Source: Rhodoferax koreense (GTDB taxonomy: Bacteria; Pseudomonadota; Gammaproteobacteria; Burkholderiales; Burkholderiaceae_C). Taken from it: a stretch of DNA of 64,000 bases. Every line of letters begins with the position of its first letter. Within the stretch, counting starts at the first letter, position 1. A program made the position numbers and the translations under genes. Location of the stretch: contig NZ_CP019236.1 of the NCBI RefSeq assembly GCF_001955695.1, positions 2,170,001 to 2,234,000 of the forward strand, written 5' to 3'. The notes under the pieces were generated by a model. The model did not search any database. It was not told where the DNA came from and worked only from the letters and a program-made list of their open reading frames with translations. Shown here piece by piece: positions 54,269-63,338 of this stretch.

Positions 54269-55155
54269 GCGCGGGCGGTGGTCGGCAACCGCTTCGAGCT
54301 GGCAGGCGCCGTCACCTGCGCCAGCCAGCAGGCCGCGCCGAGCAGGTCGGCCGCGCCGCCGGGCGAGAGCCGACGCGCCACGAAGGCGGCATGGATGGCG
54401 CGCGCCCGGTCGCGCCAGTCGGCGCCTGCCGCGCCGCCTTCGTCCAGGAAGCGCTGCGCCGCCTGCCGCGCGTCGTGCAGGCCCCGGATGCCGCCGCGGT
54501 GGACCAGGTTGGTGTCGTCGAGCACGGCCATGGTGGCGAACAGCGCCTGCACGCGGGCGCGCCGGTCGGGCCAGCCCGCGGCCGTGGCCCGCTGCAGCGC
54601 GGGCAGGCTGACCTCGAACAGCACCGGGAAGGCGTCGGCCGCCTCGTCACCGGCGCTGTGCAGGCCGTGTTCGCGTGCGGCGCGTTGGCCGTTGGAGCGC
54701 GGCGGCTGGTGGCTCGCGCGCTCGGCCCGCGCACGCAGCGCAGCGCCCCAGCGCGCGCGCAGGCTTTGGCGCAGCCCCTCCGCGTCGAGCGGCAGGCCCG
54801 CTGCCACGCGCCAGCCCGCGCTGGCGCACAGCAGGCCCAGGCAGAAGATCGCCCCGCGGTGTGTGTTGACGCCGCCGGTGGCGGCCAGCATGCGGGCCTC
54901 GGCCTGCTGGCCGAGTTGTTCCAGTTCGGCGAACGGCGCGCCTTCGGCGCCGGCACGCACCATGCGCGCGAAATAGTGGCGCAGCGCGAACAGGCTGCGC
55001 ATGAAATGCCCCGCATGCATGTCGCTGTGGCTGCCGTTGTCGCGCAGCGACACCAGACCGGGCTTGGGTTCGAGCACCAGTTCGGCGTACAGCGCGCGCA
55101 CGGCTTCGCGGGCGAGGCGGTGCACCGCGGTGTCGAGGTCGGCTGCCTGGTACAT
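54265..55155 (-). CDS. mdcB: Triphosphoribosyl-dephospho-CoA synthase
   Basis: A 296-aa enzyme (CitG/MdcB family) that makes the 2'-(5''-triphosphoribosyl)-3'-dephospho-CoA precursor of the carrier prosthetic group from ATP and dephospho-CoA. Motifs: ALYAELVLEPKPGLVSLRDN, GSHSDMHAGHFMRSLFAL, ATGGVNTHRGAIFCLGLL and DTNLVHRGG. The ATG at 55155 lies 5 bp after mdcG; the frame is open upstream through mdcG and is not used. Confidence 0.9.
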   Translation of the reverse strand: MYQAADLDTAVHRLAREAVRALYAELVLEPKPGLVSLRDNGSHSDMHAGHFMRSLFALRHYFARMVRAGAEGAPFAELEQLGQQAEARMLAATGGVNTHRGAIFCLGLLCASAGWRVAAGLPLDAEGLRQSLRARWGAALRARAERASHQPPRSNGQRAAREHGLHSAGDEAADAFPVLFEVSLPALQRATAAGWPDRRARVQALFATMAVLDDTNLVHRGGIRGLHDARQAAQRFLDEGGAAGADWRDRARAIHAAFVARRLSPGGAADLLGAACWLAQVTAPASSKRLPTTARA

Positions 55156-55160
55156 GGTCT

Positions 55161-55853
55161 TCAGGCGGCCACGGCGGTGGCGGCGCAGGGCTGGAGATCG
55201 GCCAGGCCCACCAGCGCGATGCCGTCGAGTCGTTTGCTCAGCACCTGGCAGACCTCGCCTTCGAACAGTTGCGCCATTTCGCGCCAGGCCACGGCCTGGC
55301 CGTCGGGAAACACCAGCTCGCCGTCGATGCGGCAGGGCAGGCGCTGCGCGGCCAGCAGATCGACCACGGCAGCGGCGGCGGCCACGTCCGGCACGGCGAT
55401 ACGCAGGTCGAGGTCGGAGCCTTCGCGCAGGTAACGCAGGCCGGTGAGGCATTGCCAGCCGTACGAACCATAGACCTGCACCGCGCCCGTGCCGTGCCCG
55501 AGCGCCTCGCCCAGGGCATGTTCGAGCGCCAGCGCCGCGCGGCGCCAGCGGTGGTGCGCCGCGGCTTCAGCCAGCCTTGGGAAGCGGCCGCTGTACGCCA
55601 GTTGCGCCGCGGGCAGCGCGAAGGCGAGCCGGCGCCTGTTCCACTGCAGCGGCGCCGGCAGGCCGAGCGCAATGAGGTCCCTGGCACGGCCCGGCGGCTG
55701 TCGGCTCACCACCAGCGGCAGGCGCTCGCCATGCCAATGGCCGACGATGGCCTGCGTGGTCGCGTCCTGCAAGGCCTGGGTGCGCAGTGCGTCCCAGCCG
55801 GCCGGCGTGGGCCAGACCAGGCTGTTGCGTTCGAGTTGCAACACGGCGCTCAC
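55161..55853 (-). CDS. mdcG: Phosphoribosyl-dephospho-CoA transferase (holo-MdcC synthase)
   Basis: A 230-aa nucleotidyltransferase-like protein that transfers the prosthetic group to a Ser of MdcC. RNSLVWPTPAGWDAL, GHWHGERLPLVVSRQPPG, TGAVQVYGSYGWQCLTGL and EGSDLDLRIAVPD (GSxxxxx...DxD acidic pair) are typical. Start is a GTG at 55853, 5 bp after the mdcE stop. N-terminal extension in the same frame overlaps mdcE and is excluded. Confidence 0.88.
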   Translation of the reverse strand: MSAVLQLERNSLVWPTPAGWDALRTQALQDATTQAIVGHWHGERLPLVVSRQPPGRARDLIALGLPAPLQWNRRRLAFALPAAQLAYSGRFPRLAEAAAHHRWRRAALALEHALGEALGHGTGAVQVYGSYGWQCLTGLRYLREGSDLDLRIAVPDVAAAAAVVDLLAAQRLPCRIDGELVFPDGQAVAWREMAQLFEGEVCQVLSKRLDGIALVGLADLQPCAATAVAA

Positions 55854-55858
55854 CTGGG

Positions 55859-56557
55859 TCAGGCTTCGGCCACGCGTCGGGCCACATCGGCGGCCAACAA
55901 CCGGCCGCCGCGGGAGGCGCCGTCGCGCGCGCGTTCGTCGGTGGTGGGTGTGTCGGCCAGCGCGGCGCGCAGGTGCGCGGCCAGGTCGCCACGCCACAGG
56001 GCGCGCACGCCGCCCATGGCCACGTAGTTCTCCACCCCGGGCGCGAACACCGGGTTGGCCTCGGCCAGTTGCGCGAGCCGGGACTCGTCGATCTTGGTCA
56101 CGCGGGCCATGGCCGGCAGGCGCATCACGCGGATCTCGGCCTCGGGCAGGGCGTCGCAGGCGTCGGCGATCAGGCCCGAGGTGATGAAGCCGCCCGACAG
56201 CGCCTGGTCGTACACCAGGCCGAGCACGCGGTGGCCGCGCCGGCGCGCGAGTTCGATGCAAAGCCCCATGTGCGCCATGTAGCGGTTGATGCCGAGCAGT
56301 TCGTCGCGCCGGCGCAGGCGCTGGCCCTGGGTATCGACCAGCAGCAGGATGGCGCGGCCCGGGTGCGCGTGCACGGTGTCGAGCACGGCGCGGGCCTGGG
56401 CCAGGGCAAGCTCCACGCCGATGGCCGCGTGGCCGGTGGTGCCGACGATGGCGAGTGTTTCGCCATCGAGCTGCGCCGTGCCGCGCAGCAGTTCGCCTTC
56501 GCAAGTCACCTGGTGCCGATCGGCGAACAGGCGGTTCAGCAGTTCGGTCCAGATCAT
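55859..56557 (-). CDS. mdcE: Malonate decarboxylase subunit gamma
   Basis: A 232-aa biotin-independent decarboxylase subunit of the carboxyltransferase fold. VGTTGHAAIGVELALAQARA, LLLVDTQGQRLRRRDELLGI and DQALSGGFITSGLIADACDA are diagnostic. With MdcD it decarboxylates malonyl-MdcC to acetyl-MdcC. Overlaps mdcD by four bases. Confidence 0.93.
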   Translation of the reverse strand: MIWTELLNRLFADRHQVTCEGELLRGTAQLDGETLAIVGTTGHAAIGVELALAQARAVLDTVHAHPGRAILLLVDTQGQRLRRRDELLGINRYMAHMGLCIELARRRGHRVLGLVYDQALSGGFITSGLIADACDALPEAEIRVMRLPAMARVTKIDESRLAQLAEANPVFAPGVENYVAMGGVRALWRGDLAAHLRAALADTPTTDERARDGASRGGRLLAADVARRVAEA

Positions 56558-57453
56558 GGCCGGACTCCTTCTCGGGTTTGGGGTTTCAGGGCGCGGATCC
56601 GGGCGGCGTCGAGGTCGACCACGCGCTCGGCATCGGCCACGCCCAGCCGGCGCCAGATGTCGACGGCGTCAAAGCAGTCGCCGAAGTCCTGGATGCGCGC
56701 GGCCAGCATGGCGTGCTCCTGCTCCAGCGCCTCGAGCGTCAGCGGCCGGGCTGCCTGGAGCAGCCCCAGCGCCGCTTCGCGGAACGCGGCCACGTCGTCT
56801 TCGACCAGCACGTCGCAGTCGCCGATCAGGTAGCGGTGCTTGCCGCCGGTGGTGCGCCACACCAAGGCGCGGTCTTTCGAGTCGAATTCCTCCACGCCGT
56901 TGGAGGACTCGATGACTTCCGGCCCCGACATCGCCAGCCGCGCCGCATCGCTCATCACCACCTGGTCGGCGCAGCGGGCGATCAGGCCCATGCCGCCGAA
57001 GCAGCCATTGGCCCCGCCGATCAGCATCAGCGTCGGGATGCTGGCTTCGCGTGTGGCCAGCAGCGCGCGCATGACTTCGGAGACGGCGATCAGCCCGGCA
57101 TTGGCCTCGTGCAGCCGCACGCCGCCCGATTCGGCGAGCACCAGCACGGCGGCTGGCCGGGTGCGCAGCGCGCGCTGGAACAGCCCGACGAGTTTGGCGC
57201 CATGCACCTCGCCCACGCCGCCGCCCATGAACTCGCCTTCTTGCGCGGCGATCAGCACCGGCTGGCCGCCGAGCAGACCCTCGCCCACGACCACGCCGTC
57301 GTCGAACGAGGACGGCACGCCGAGCTGGGCCAGGTGCGGGCTCATCACGCGTTCCGATGGGCCGAGGATCTCGGTGAACGAGCCCGCGTCGAGCAGCCGC
57401 GCCACGCGTTCGCGCGCGGTGGACTCGGCGAAGCTGTAGGTTGTTGTGCTCAT
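56554..57453 (-). CDS. mdcD: Malonate decarboxylase subunit beta
   Basis: A 299-aa subunit. TTYSFAESTARERVARLLDA at the start, GGQPVLIAAQEGEFMGGGVG with EVHGAKLVG, GGVRLHEANAGLIAVSEVMR and CFGGMGLIARCADQVVMSDA. Also of the acetyl-CoA carboxylase carboxyltransferase fold. ATG at 57453 overlaps the mdcC stop; upstream in-frame sequence belongs to mdcC and mdcA on other frames. Confidence 0.93.
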   Translation of the reverse strand: MSTTTYSFAESTARERVARLLDAGSFTEILGPSERVMSPHLAQLGVPSSFDDGVVVGEGLLGGQPVLIAAQEGEFMGGGVGEVHGAKLVGLFQRALRTRPAAVLVLAESGGVRLHEANAGLIAVSEVMRALLATREASIPTLMLIGGANGCFGGMGLIARCADQVVMSDAARLAMSGPEVIESSNGVEEFDSKDRALVWRTTGGKHRYLIGDCDVLVEDDVAAFREAALGLLQAARPLTLEALEQEHAMLAARIQDFGDCFDAVDIWRRLGVADAERVVDLDAARIRALKPQTREGVRP

Positions 57454-57779
57454 GGCTTGGCGCTCCGCAATTGGGCCACGGCCTGGTCGAGCCGCAGGTT
57501 GACGACGGCGGGCGTGGCGCCCATGTCGTTGATGGAGATGGCCACGCCGGCCAGGCCGTGGCGCGTGTGGAAGTCTTCGGCCACCGCGCGCCAGATCGGG
57601 TCGAAGCCGCGCGCCGAGGTGCTGACGTCGATGCGGCATTCGGCGTCTGGCGATGGTTCGATCAGGACTTCGAGGTTGCCCGAGCCGACCACGCCGACCA
57701 GCACCGGCGCGAACCGGCCGGCCGGCCGCGTGCCGGTGAAGGAGAAATGGAGGGCTTCGAGCCCAGCGGGAATGCTCAT
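57450..57779 (-). CDS. mdcC: Malonate decarboxylase acyl carrier protein (delta)
   Basis: A 109-aa carrier. VLVGVVGSGNLEVLIEPSPD contains the Ser (about residue 33) that would carry the phosphoribosyl-dephospho-CoA group. WRAVAEDFHTRHGLAGVAIS and INDMGATPAVVNLRLDQA follow. GAGAAGGCCAACACC precedes the ATG. The position between mdcA and mdcD is standard. Confidence 0.93.
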   Translation of the reverse strand: MSIPAGLEALHFSFTGTRPAGRFAPVLVGVVGSGNLEVLIEPSPDAECRIDVSTSARGFDPIWRAVAEDFHTRHGLAGVAISINDMGATPAVVNLRLDQAVAQLRSAKP

Positions 57780-57805
57780 GGTGTTGGCCTTCTCTGTTCT
57801 TGGGA

Positions 57806-59476
57806 TTACCAGTTCCGGAAGCGCTTGGGCGGCTGGTACAGCCCGCCCGAGGCCCGCACCAGGTCGCGCATGGAACGCGCGGCCAGCAGGTTGCGCGTGG
57901 CGTCGCGCTGGTCGATGCCCAGGTCCTCGGCACGACGGATCACGCCGCGGTCGCGCAGGTTCTCCACCATGCGCTTGTCTCGGCCCAGGCCGATGGGGGT
58001 GTAGCCGGCCACGCCGCGGATCGCCTGCTCGCGCTCCTCGTCGCTCCTGCACAGCAGCAGGTTGGCGATGCCTTCCTCGGTGAGGATGTGGGTCACGTCG
58101 TCGCCGTAGATCATCACCGGCGGGATGGCCATGCCGGCCTGCTCGGCGAGCTGCCAGGCGTCGAGCTTTTCCACGAAAGCCGGCTGCATGTGCTCGCGGA
58201 AGGTTTCCACGATCTGCACCACCAGCTTCTGTCCGCGCGGCATGGCGGACACGCCGCCGCGGCCCTCGCGCGCCTGCGCGCCGGCCTTGAGCCAGGCGGG
58301 CGAGGCATGCCGGCGGCCGCGCGCGTCGGCCCCCATGTTGGGTGCGCCGCCGAAGCCGGAGATGCGGCCCAGTGTGGCGGTGGAGCTGTGGCCGTTCAGG
58401 TCGATCTGCAGCGTGCTGCCGATGAACATGTCGCAGGCGTAGTGGCCGGCGGCCTGGCAGAACGCGCGGTTGCTGCGCATGCTGCCGTCGGGCCCGGTGA
58501 AGAACACGTCGGAGCGCGCGCGGATGTAGTCCTCCATGCCGAGCTCCGAGCCGAAGGAGTGCACGCTCTTCACCCAGCCGGCCTCGATGGCGGGGATCAG
58601 CGCCGGATGCGGGTTCAGCGCCCAGTGGCTGCCGATCTTGCCCTTGAGCCCCAGCGAGTCGCCGTAGGTGGGCAGCAGCAGTTCGATGGCCGCGGTGTCG
58701 AAGCCGATGCCGTGGTTGAGCCGCTGCACGCCGTATTCGCCGTAGATGCCCTTGATCGCCATCATGCCCATCAGCACCTGGATCTCGCTGATCTGCGCCG
58801 GGTCGCGGGTAAACAACGGCTCGATGAAGTTGGGCTTGGGTGCGAGCACCACGTAGTCCACCCAGTCGCCCGGGATGTCCACGCGCGGCACCGCGTCCAC
58901 CAGTTCGTTCACCTGGGCGATGACGATGCCGCCGCGAAAGGCCGTGGCCTCGACGATGGCCGGCGTGTCCTCGGTGTTGGGCCCGGTGTAGAGGTTGCCC
59001 TGGGCGTCGGCCGACTGCGCGCAGACCAGTGCGATGCGCGGCGTGAGGTCGACGAAGTAACGCGCGAACAGCTCCAGGTAGGTGTGGATCGCGCCGATGC
59101 GGATCTGCCCCGCCGAGACCATCTTGGCCAGCCGCCCGGCCTGCTGGCCGGAGAACGAGAAGTCGAGCAGCGAGGCGATGCCGTTCTCGAACAGGTCCAG
59201 GTGCTCCGGCAGGGCCAGCACCGACTGCACCATGTGCAGGTCGTGCACGCGGGCCGGGTCGAGCTGGGTCAGCGCGCGGGCCAGGAAGTCGGCCTGCTTC
59301 TGGTTGTTGCCTTCCAGGCAGACGCGGTCGCCGGGCTCGATCACCGCGTGCAGCAGCGTGGCGATGGCCTCGGCCAGCACGGTCTTGCCCTGGCGCTGCG
59401 CGCCGAGCGCCTCGGCCGCGCGCGCCTGCCGCGCCCGGCGGTTGGTCTGTTGGGTGTTCCAGTTCATGTGTTCCAT
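57806..59476 (-). CDS. mdcA: Malonate decarboxylase subunit alpha
   Basis: A 556-aa acetyl-S-ACP:malonate ACP transferase that exchanges acetyl for malonate on the carrier, keeping the cycle going. Clear signatures: GQGKTVLAEAIATLLHAVIE-like opening (QRQGKTVLAEA), GDRVCLEGNNQKQADFLARA, MVQSVLALPEHLDLFENGIA and IKGIYGEYGVQRLNHGIGFD. The start may be 59476 or the Met three residues on. madM ends 8 bp upstream. Confidence 0.94.
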   Translation of the reverse strand: MEHMNWNTQQTNRRARQARAAEALGAQRQGKTVLAEAIATLLHAVIEPGDRVCLEGNNQKQADFLARALTQLDPARVHDLHMVQSVLALPEHLDLFENGIASLLDFSFSGQQAGRLAKMVSAGQIRIGAIHTYLELFARYFVDLTPRIALVCAQSADAQGNLYTGPNTEDTPAIVEATAFRGGIVIAQVNELVDAVPRVDIPGDWVDYVVLAPKPNFIEPLFTRDPAQISEIQVLMGMMAIKGIYGEYGVQRLNHGIGFDTAAIELLLPTYGDSLGLKGKIGSHWALNPHPALIPAIEAGWVKSVHSFGSELGMEDYIRARSDVFFTGPDGSMRSNRAFCQAAGHYACDMFIGSTLQIDLNGHSSTATLGRISGFGGAPNMGADARGRRHASPAWLKAGAQAREGRGGVSAMPRGQKLVVQIVETFREHMQPAFVEKLDAWQLAEQAGMAIPPVMIYGDDVTHILTEEGIANLLLCRSDEEREQAIRGVAGYTPIGLGRDKRMVENLRDRGVIRRAEDLGIDQRDATRNLLAARSMRDLVRASGGLYQPPKRFRNW

Positions 59477-59484
59477 AGATGTCC

Positions 59485-60249
59485 TCAGCCGACGATGGCC
59501 TTGGTGGCGAAGAAGAGCAGGGAGGGCCCGAGCAGGCAGCCCAGTCCGGTGTGGAAGGTGGCCACCAGCGCGCCGTAGGGCACGAGCTTGCGGTCGGTGG
59601 CGGCCAGGCCGGCCGAGACCCCACTCACCGTGCCGGCCAGCCCGCCGAAGACCATCGCCGAGCGCGGTGTCTTCAGCCGCAGGAAGCGCGCGGCCACCGG
59701 CGTGCCGACCATCACGATGATGGCCTTGACCAGGCCGGTGGCGATGCTCAGCGCCATCACGTCGGGGCTGGCGCCGATGGCCGCGCCCGTGACCGGGCCG
59801 ACGATGTAGGTCACCGCGCCGGCGCCGATGGTGGTCATGCTCACCGCGTCGGAATAGCCGAAACTCCAGGCGATGGCTGCGCCGACGATGAACGGCAGCA
59901 CCGTGCCCAGCAGCAGCGCCACCACACCGATCAGGCCGGCCTTGCGCGCTTCCAGCGGCTGCACCTCGAAGGCCGTGGCCACGATGGCGAAGTCGCGCAG
60001 CATGGCGCCGCCCATCAGACCGATGCCGCCGAACAGCGACATGTCGGCCAGCCCTTTGTGGCCACCGGTCTGCTTGCCGCCCCAGTAGGCCAGCGCCAGG
60101 CCGATGACGATGGCGATGGCCGAGCCGTGCACGCGGCCGTAGGTGAGGCGCTTGGAGATCTGGCCCGACAGCAGCACGATCAGGCCGACCACGGCGAAGG
60201 CCGTCACCAGGCCGTTTTGCAGCGCGGCTTTTTCAAGGATTTCGAGCAT
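59485..60249 (-). CDS. madM: Malonate transporter subunit MadM
   Basis: A 254-aa membrane protein with about eight helices. VGLIVLLSGQISKRLTYGRV, HGSAIAIVIGLALAYWGGKQ and GGIGLMGGAMLRDFAIVATA are MadM features. With MadL it brings malonate into the cell together with cations. It follows madL by 4 bp. Confidence 0.9.
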   Translation of the reverse strand: MLEILEKAALQNGLVTAFAVVGLIVLLSGQISKRLTYGRVHGSAIAIVIGLALAYWGGKQTGGHKGLADMSLFGGIGLMGGAMLRDFAIVATAFEVQPLEARKAGLIGVVALLLGTVLPFIVGAAIAWSFGYSDAVSMTTIGAGAVTYIVGPVTGAAIGASPDVMALSIATGLVKAIIVMVGTPVAARFLRLKTPRSAMVFGGLAGTVSGVSAGLAATDRKLVPYGALVATFHTGLGCLLGPSLLFFATKAIVG

Positions 60250-60253
60250 GGTG

Positions 60254-60667
60254 TCACTCCTCGGCGGCCACGAGCGGGTTGTTCAGCCGGGCTTCGGCCT
60301 CGTCGTCGGGCGAGAGTTTTTCGCCGCGGTTGATGGCCGCGATCACCACCGCGCAGACCGCTACCGCCGCGATGGCCGAGAGCACCGCCACCGGGCCACC
60401 TCGCAGCGCCGAGACCATGTCCTGCTGCGCCGCCATCGCCACCACCACCGGGATGTACATGGCGCCCCAGTATTCGACGCCGAGCTCGGTGAGCTTGGGC
60501 AGTTTGTCGTGCTTGAGCATGTAGAGCCGCGCCAGCATCAGCAGCAGCATGGCGATGCCCACCCCGCCGACGTTGGTCTTGACGCCCATCGCCTGCCCGA
60601 GCAGGTCGCCGATGAAGATGCCCAGCAGGTGGCAGGCGGCCAGCAGCGCTGTCCCGTAGATGATCAT
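60254..60667 (-). CDS. madL: Malonate transporter subunit MadL
   Basis: A 137-aa membrane protein with four helices. MIIYGTALLAACHLLGIFIG, then DLLGQAMGVKTNVGGVGIAM and LGVEYWGAMYIPVVVAMAAQ match MadL. First gene of the catabolic operon madLM-mdcACDEGBH, all on the minus strand; GGAGACACACC precedes the ATG. Confidence 0.9.
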   Translation of the reverse strand: MIIYGTALLAACHLLGIFIGDLLGQAMGVKTNVGGVGIAMLLLMLARLYMLKHDKLPKLTELGVEYWGAMYIPVVVAMAAQQDMVSALRGGPVAVLSAIAAVAVCAVVIAAINRGEKLSPDDEAEARLNNPLVAAEE

Positions 60668-60901
60668 GGTGTGTCTCCGTCCGTTGTAGTGAATAAAGGG
60701 GAAATCCCTTGAGACGCATGGTAGGAAACGGGCGACGAAGGATCAATTAACCCCGAGCGGCGAAGTTTTCACTGGGTGTAACGGTTGCGGGCCGCGGATG
60801 CCTCGCCCGTTTGCGCCGAGCCCGTCGAGGTGCCTGTTCACCGCGAGCTGGGGCGCTTCGACGCGCTCGGCCCGGACGCAGGCTCCATGGCGGCACGCGT
60901 G
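60668..60901 (-). promoter_or_regulatory. Control region of the malonate operon
   Basis: The gap between mdcR and madL, both leftward. It includes GGTTAATTGATCC (minus strand, about 60744-60756), a partly symmetric AT-rich element of the T-N11-A kind LysR regulators use, about 80 bp before madL. No clear sigma70 hexamers were found. Confidence 0.35.
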
Positions 60902-61819
60902 TCAGGCCAGCTCGGCCTTCGCCCCCCGGCAGACGGCCAGCAGGCTCAACAGGTTGGGGTCGCGCTCGCGCGTGTGCAGGAAGTTGAGTGCGATGGTCTG
61001 CCGCATCAGGTATTTGGCCTGCAGCGGAATCAGCCGCACCTTTTGTGGAAACACATCGCGCACCCGGCCCGGCAGCAGGGTGCAGCCCAGGCCGTTGCAC
61101 ACCAGGTTCATCAGCGAGAAGATGTCGCCGGTGCGCATCACCACATTCGGCTCGAAACCGGCGATGCGGAACGATTCCAGGAAGCCGTTGTACGTGGCGA
61201 AGCCTTCGGTCAGGCTCACGAAGCGTTCGTCGGCGCAGCGGCTGAGGTCGACCTCGGTGAGCGCGTCGTAGCGCGAGCCCACCGGCGCGGCGAAATGGAT
61301 GTCGTCCTCGAACAGCGGCTCGGATTCGATGTCGGGGGCCGCGGGCGGAATGGCCATCAGCGCGGCGTCGATCGCACCGTCGCGCAGCTTCTGCAGCAGG
61401 TCGGCGTTCGAGCCCAGCACCAGCTCGGCCTGCAGCTCGGCCTTGCGCAGCTTCAGCGCCATGATCACCTTCGGCACGGTCTTGACGGTCAGCGAATACA
61501 GCGAGCCGATGCGGATGCGATCGGCCGAGTAGCCAGCGACGTGGCGGGTGCTGCGGATGCCTTCGTTCATGCGCTGCAGCACGTCGCGCGCCACGTCGGC
61601 CAGTGCTCGCGCGGCCTCGGTCGGGTGCAGGTTGCGACCTTCCAGGCGAAACAGCGTGCAGCGCACGCCGACCTCCAGCGAATGCAGCGCGCGGTGCACG
61701 CTGACGGTGCTCACCTCGAGCAGTTCGGCCGCCCGCGTGAGGTTGCCGGTCTCCATGAAGGCCAGCAGCACTTCGAGCTTGCGGAAGGTGATTTCTTCGT
61801 CGATGCGGGGGGACGACAT
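60902..61819 (-). CDS. mdcR: LysR family regulator of malonate utilisation
   Basis: A 305-aa LysR protein. The winged helix is near residues 12-62 (FRKLEVLLAFMETGNLTRAA, ELLEVSTVSVHRALHSLEVG). The effector domain has IRIGSLYSLTVKTVPKVIMA and the C-terminal LPLQAKYLMRQTIALNF-like region. This divergent helix-turn-helix (VSTVSVHRALHSLE) is typical of MdcR/MadR. ATG at 61819 (MSSPRIDEEI). It lies upstream of the operon on the same strand and presumably activates it with malonate or malonyl-CoA. Confidence 0.85.
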   Translation of the reverse strand: MSSPRIDEEITFRKLEVLLAFMETGNLTRAAELLEVSTVSVHRALHSLEVGVRCTLFRLEGRNLHPTEAARALADVARDVLQRMNEGIRSTRHVAGYSADRIRIGSLYSLTVKTVPKVIMALKLRKAELQAELVLGSNADLLQKLRDGAIDAALMAIPPAAPDIESEPLFEDDIHFAAPVGSRYDALTEVDLSRCADERFVSLTEGFATYNGFLESFRIAGFEPNVVMRTGDIFSLMNLVCNGLGCTLLPGRVRDVFPQKVRLIPLQAKYLMRQTIALNFLHTRERDPNLLSLLAVCRGAKAELA

Positions 61820-61945
61820 GGCTGGGCTCGGCACAGGTGGTGGAAGTGCCGATGGTAGTGCGTGGCTGGTGCGGCACCTACAGTGTCTAACCCAGGGCCG
61901 CTCACACTTGTCCTTCATTGTCACGGCAGGCCTCAAGCGCAACAT

Positions 61946-62863
61946 TCAGGACGGAATCGTCAGCGCGGCGACGAGATGATCGATCAGAGCGCGTACCTTG
62001 GGAGTGGTGTAGCGGGACGCGGAAAACAGCAGGTACGCCATGCCCTGGTAATTGGTATCGAAAGCCCAATCGGGCAGCAAACGGACCACCCGCCCAGCCG
62101 CCAGCGCATCGCGCGCCACAAAATCCGGCACGCAGCCCACACCCAGACTTGCCTCGACCGCCGCCAGACGCATCTCGCTGTGATTCAAGCTGTAGCGGCC
62201 GACCACCGCCACTTCCACCTCGTCGTTGCCGCGCACAAAGCGCCAGCGGCTGTCAAGCGCCTGCTCGCCGATCGACAGGCAACTGTGGGCCATCAGATCC
62301 TCGGGAATGCGAATGCTCTCATTCGATGCCAGATAGGACGGGCTGGCCAGCACCAGTTGGCGCACAGGCATCAAGGCGCGAGCCACCATGCCGTGCGGCG
62401 GGTCATCGGTCAGACGGATGACGAGGTCGAAACCTTCGCGCAAGGGGTCTACCGGTCGATCAGCCACGAGAAGATGCACATCCACGTCGGGATAATGTTG
62501 CAGAAACGACAGCAAGGGTTGCTGAAGGACGTGGCGCGAAAACGCCTTGGGCGCGCTGACGCGGACCAGGCCCTTGGGCTTGTCCACATGTCCCTCAGCC
62601 ACTTGCATGCTTGCCTGTGCCGCAGCCACCATTTCGCGCCCGCGTTCCAGCACTGCCAGACCGGCCTCGGTCAGGCGCAACTGCCGGGTCGTACGTTGCA
62701 TGAGCGAAACGCCCATGGCTCTTTCCAACCGCGCGACCTGCCGACTGATGGCAGACGGCGTCAGCCCATGCCGACGCGCAGCCGCCGAGAAACTACCGGC
62801 CTCCGCGACGCGGACGAACGCCACCAGTTCGTGCATCACGTCCAAGAAGTCATCTGTTCTCAT
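61946..62863 (-). CDS. LysR family transcriptional regulator (unknown target)
   Basis: A 305-aa LysR protein. Helix-turn-helix at about residues 26-52 (SFSAAARRHGLTPSAISRQV), linker with RTTRQLRLTEAGLAVLERGR, then the two-lobed effector domain. It is of the CrgA/DmlR-like subgroup (LREGFDLVIRLTDDPP; VARALMPVRQLVLASPSYLA). It is divergent from the synthase remnant and the EamA gene 91 bp away, so it probably controls them. Confidence 0.88.
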   Translation of the reverse strand: MRTDDFLDVMHELVAFVRVAEAGSFSAAARRHGLTPSAISRQVARLERAMGVSLMQRTTRQLRLTEAGLAVLERGREMVAAAQASMQVAEGHVDKPKGLVRVSAPKAFSRHVLQQPLLSFLQHYPDVDVHLLVADRPVDPLREGFDLVIRLTDDPPHGMVARALMPVRQLVLASPSYLASNESIRIPEDLMAHSCLSIGEQALDSRWRFVRGNDEVEVAVVGRYSLNHSEMRLAAVEASLGVGCVPDFVARDALAAGRVVRLLPDWAFDTNYQGMAYLLFSASRYTTPKVRALIDHLVAALTIPS

Positions 62864-62954
62864 GGTGCACAGCTCCTGTTCTGTCGTCGAGTCTAGTCAA
62901 TGCCGAGAGCGAAGCGAACAATTCGCATGCCAACAACATTCAGGAGGAGAGGGC

Positions 62955-63338
62955 ATGTCAACACGCAGGATTCGCAGCTGCGGAGACCTTGACGCCATGC
63001 AAGGTCAGGTCGACCATGTACTCACGCTGTTCAGTGGCGGCCTTGATAGCAGCGATGTGCTCGAGGAGCTGTCGCAGCGAAAGTTGCGCATCACCGCGCT
63101 CTCGGTGGACGCGGAACTGCTTCGCGAGAAGGGGGCGCTGGAGCAGCTATGGACCCGCGAGGCGGTTGAAGGTCGCTATATGGGTGACGGTGGGACCTAC
63201 CGGCTGCGCCGCTATGGAGCGTTTGATTCGCGGCCTGGATCAGTCTGCCAACAGTTGCCGCATGGCCCCTACGAGCAGCCCAAGTACATCAACAGCCAGG
63301 ACGTCCTGGTGATCGCGTCTACCAAGGTGCTTGCATGA
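62955..63338 (+). pseudogene. Argininosuccinate-synthase-like gene with probable large internal deletion
   Basis: A 127-aa open frame with a strong ribosome site (AGGAGG, 62942-62947). Residues 20-50 are a synthase-type PP-loop N-terminus: VLTLFSGGLDSSDVLEEL and LRITALSVD. After residue 55 the sequence switches directly to what looks like the C-terminal part of argininosuccinate-synthase-related proteins: LREKGALEQLWTREAVEGRY, then RLRRYGAFDSRPGS. The usual 250 or so central residues (citrulline and aspartate binding) are missing. The frame is preserved, so a short product may still be made. Catalysis is unlikely. Confidence 0.55.

Noticed and set aside
53286..61819. Novel catabolic cluster in the mdc region
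   Set aside because: All genes match the standard biotin-independent malonate decarboxylase operon with MadLM transporter and LysR regulator; gene order is ordinary.
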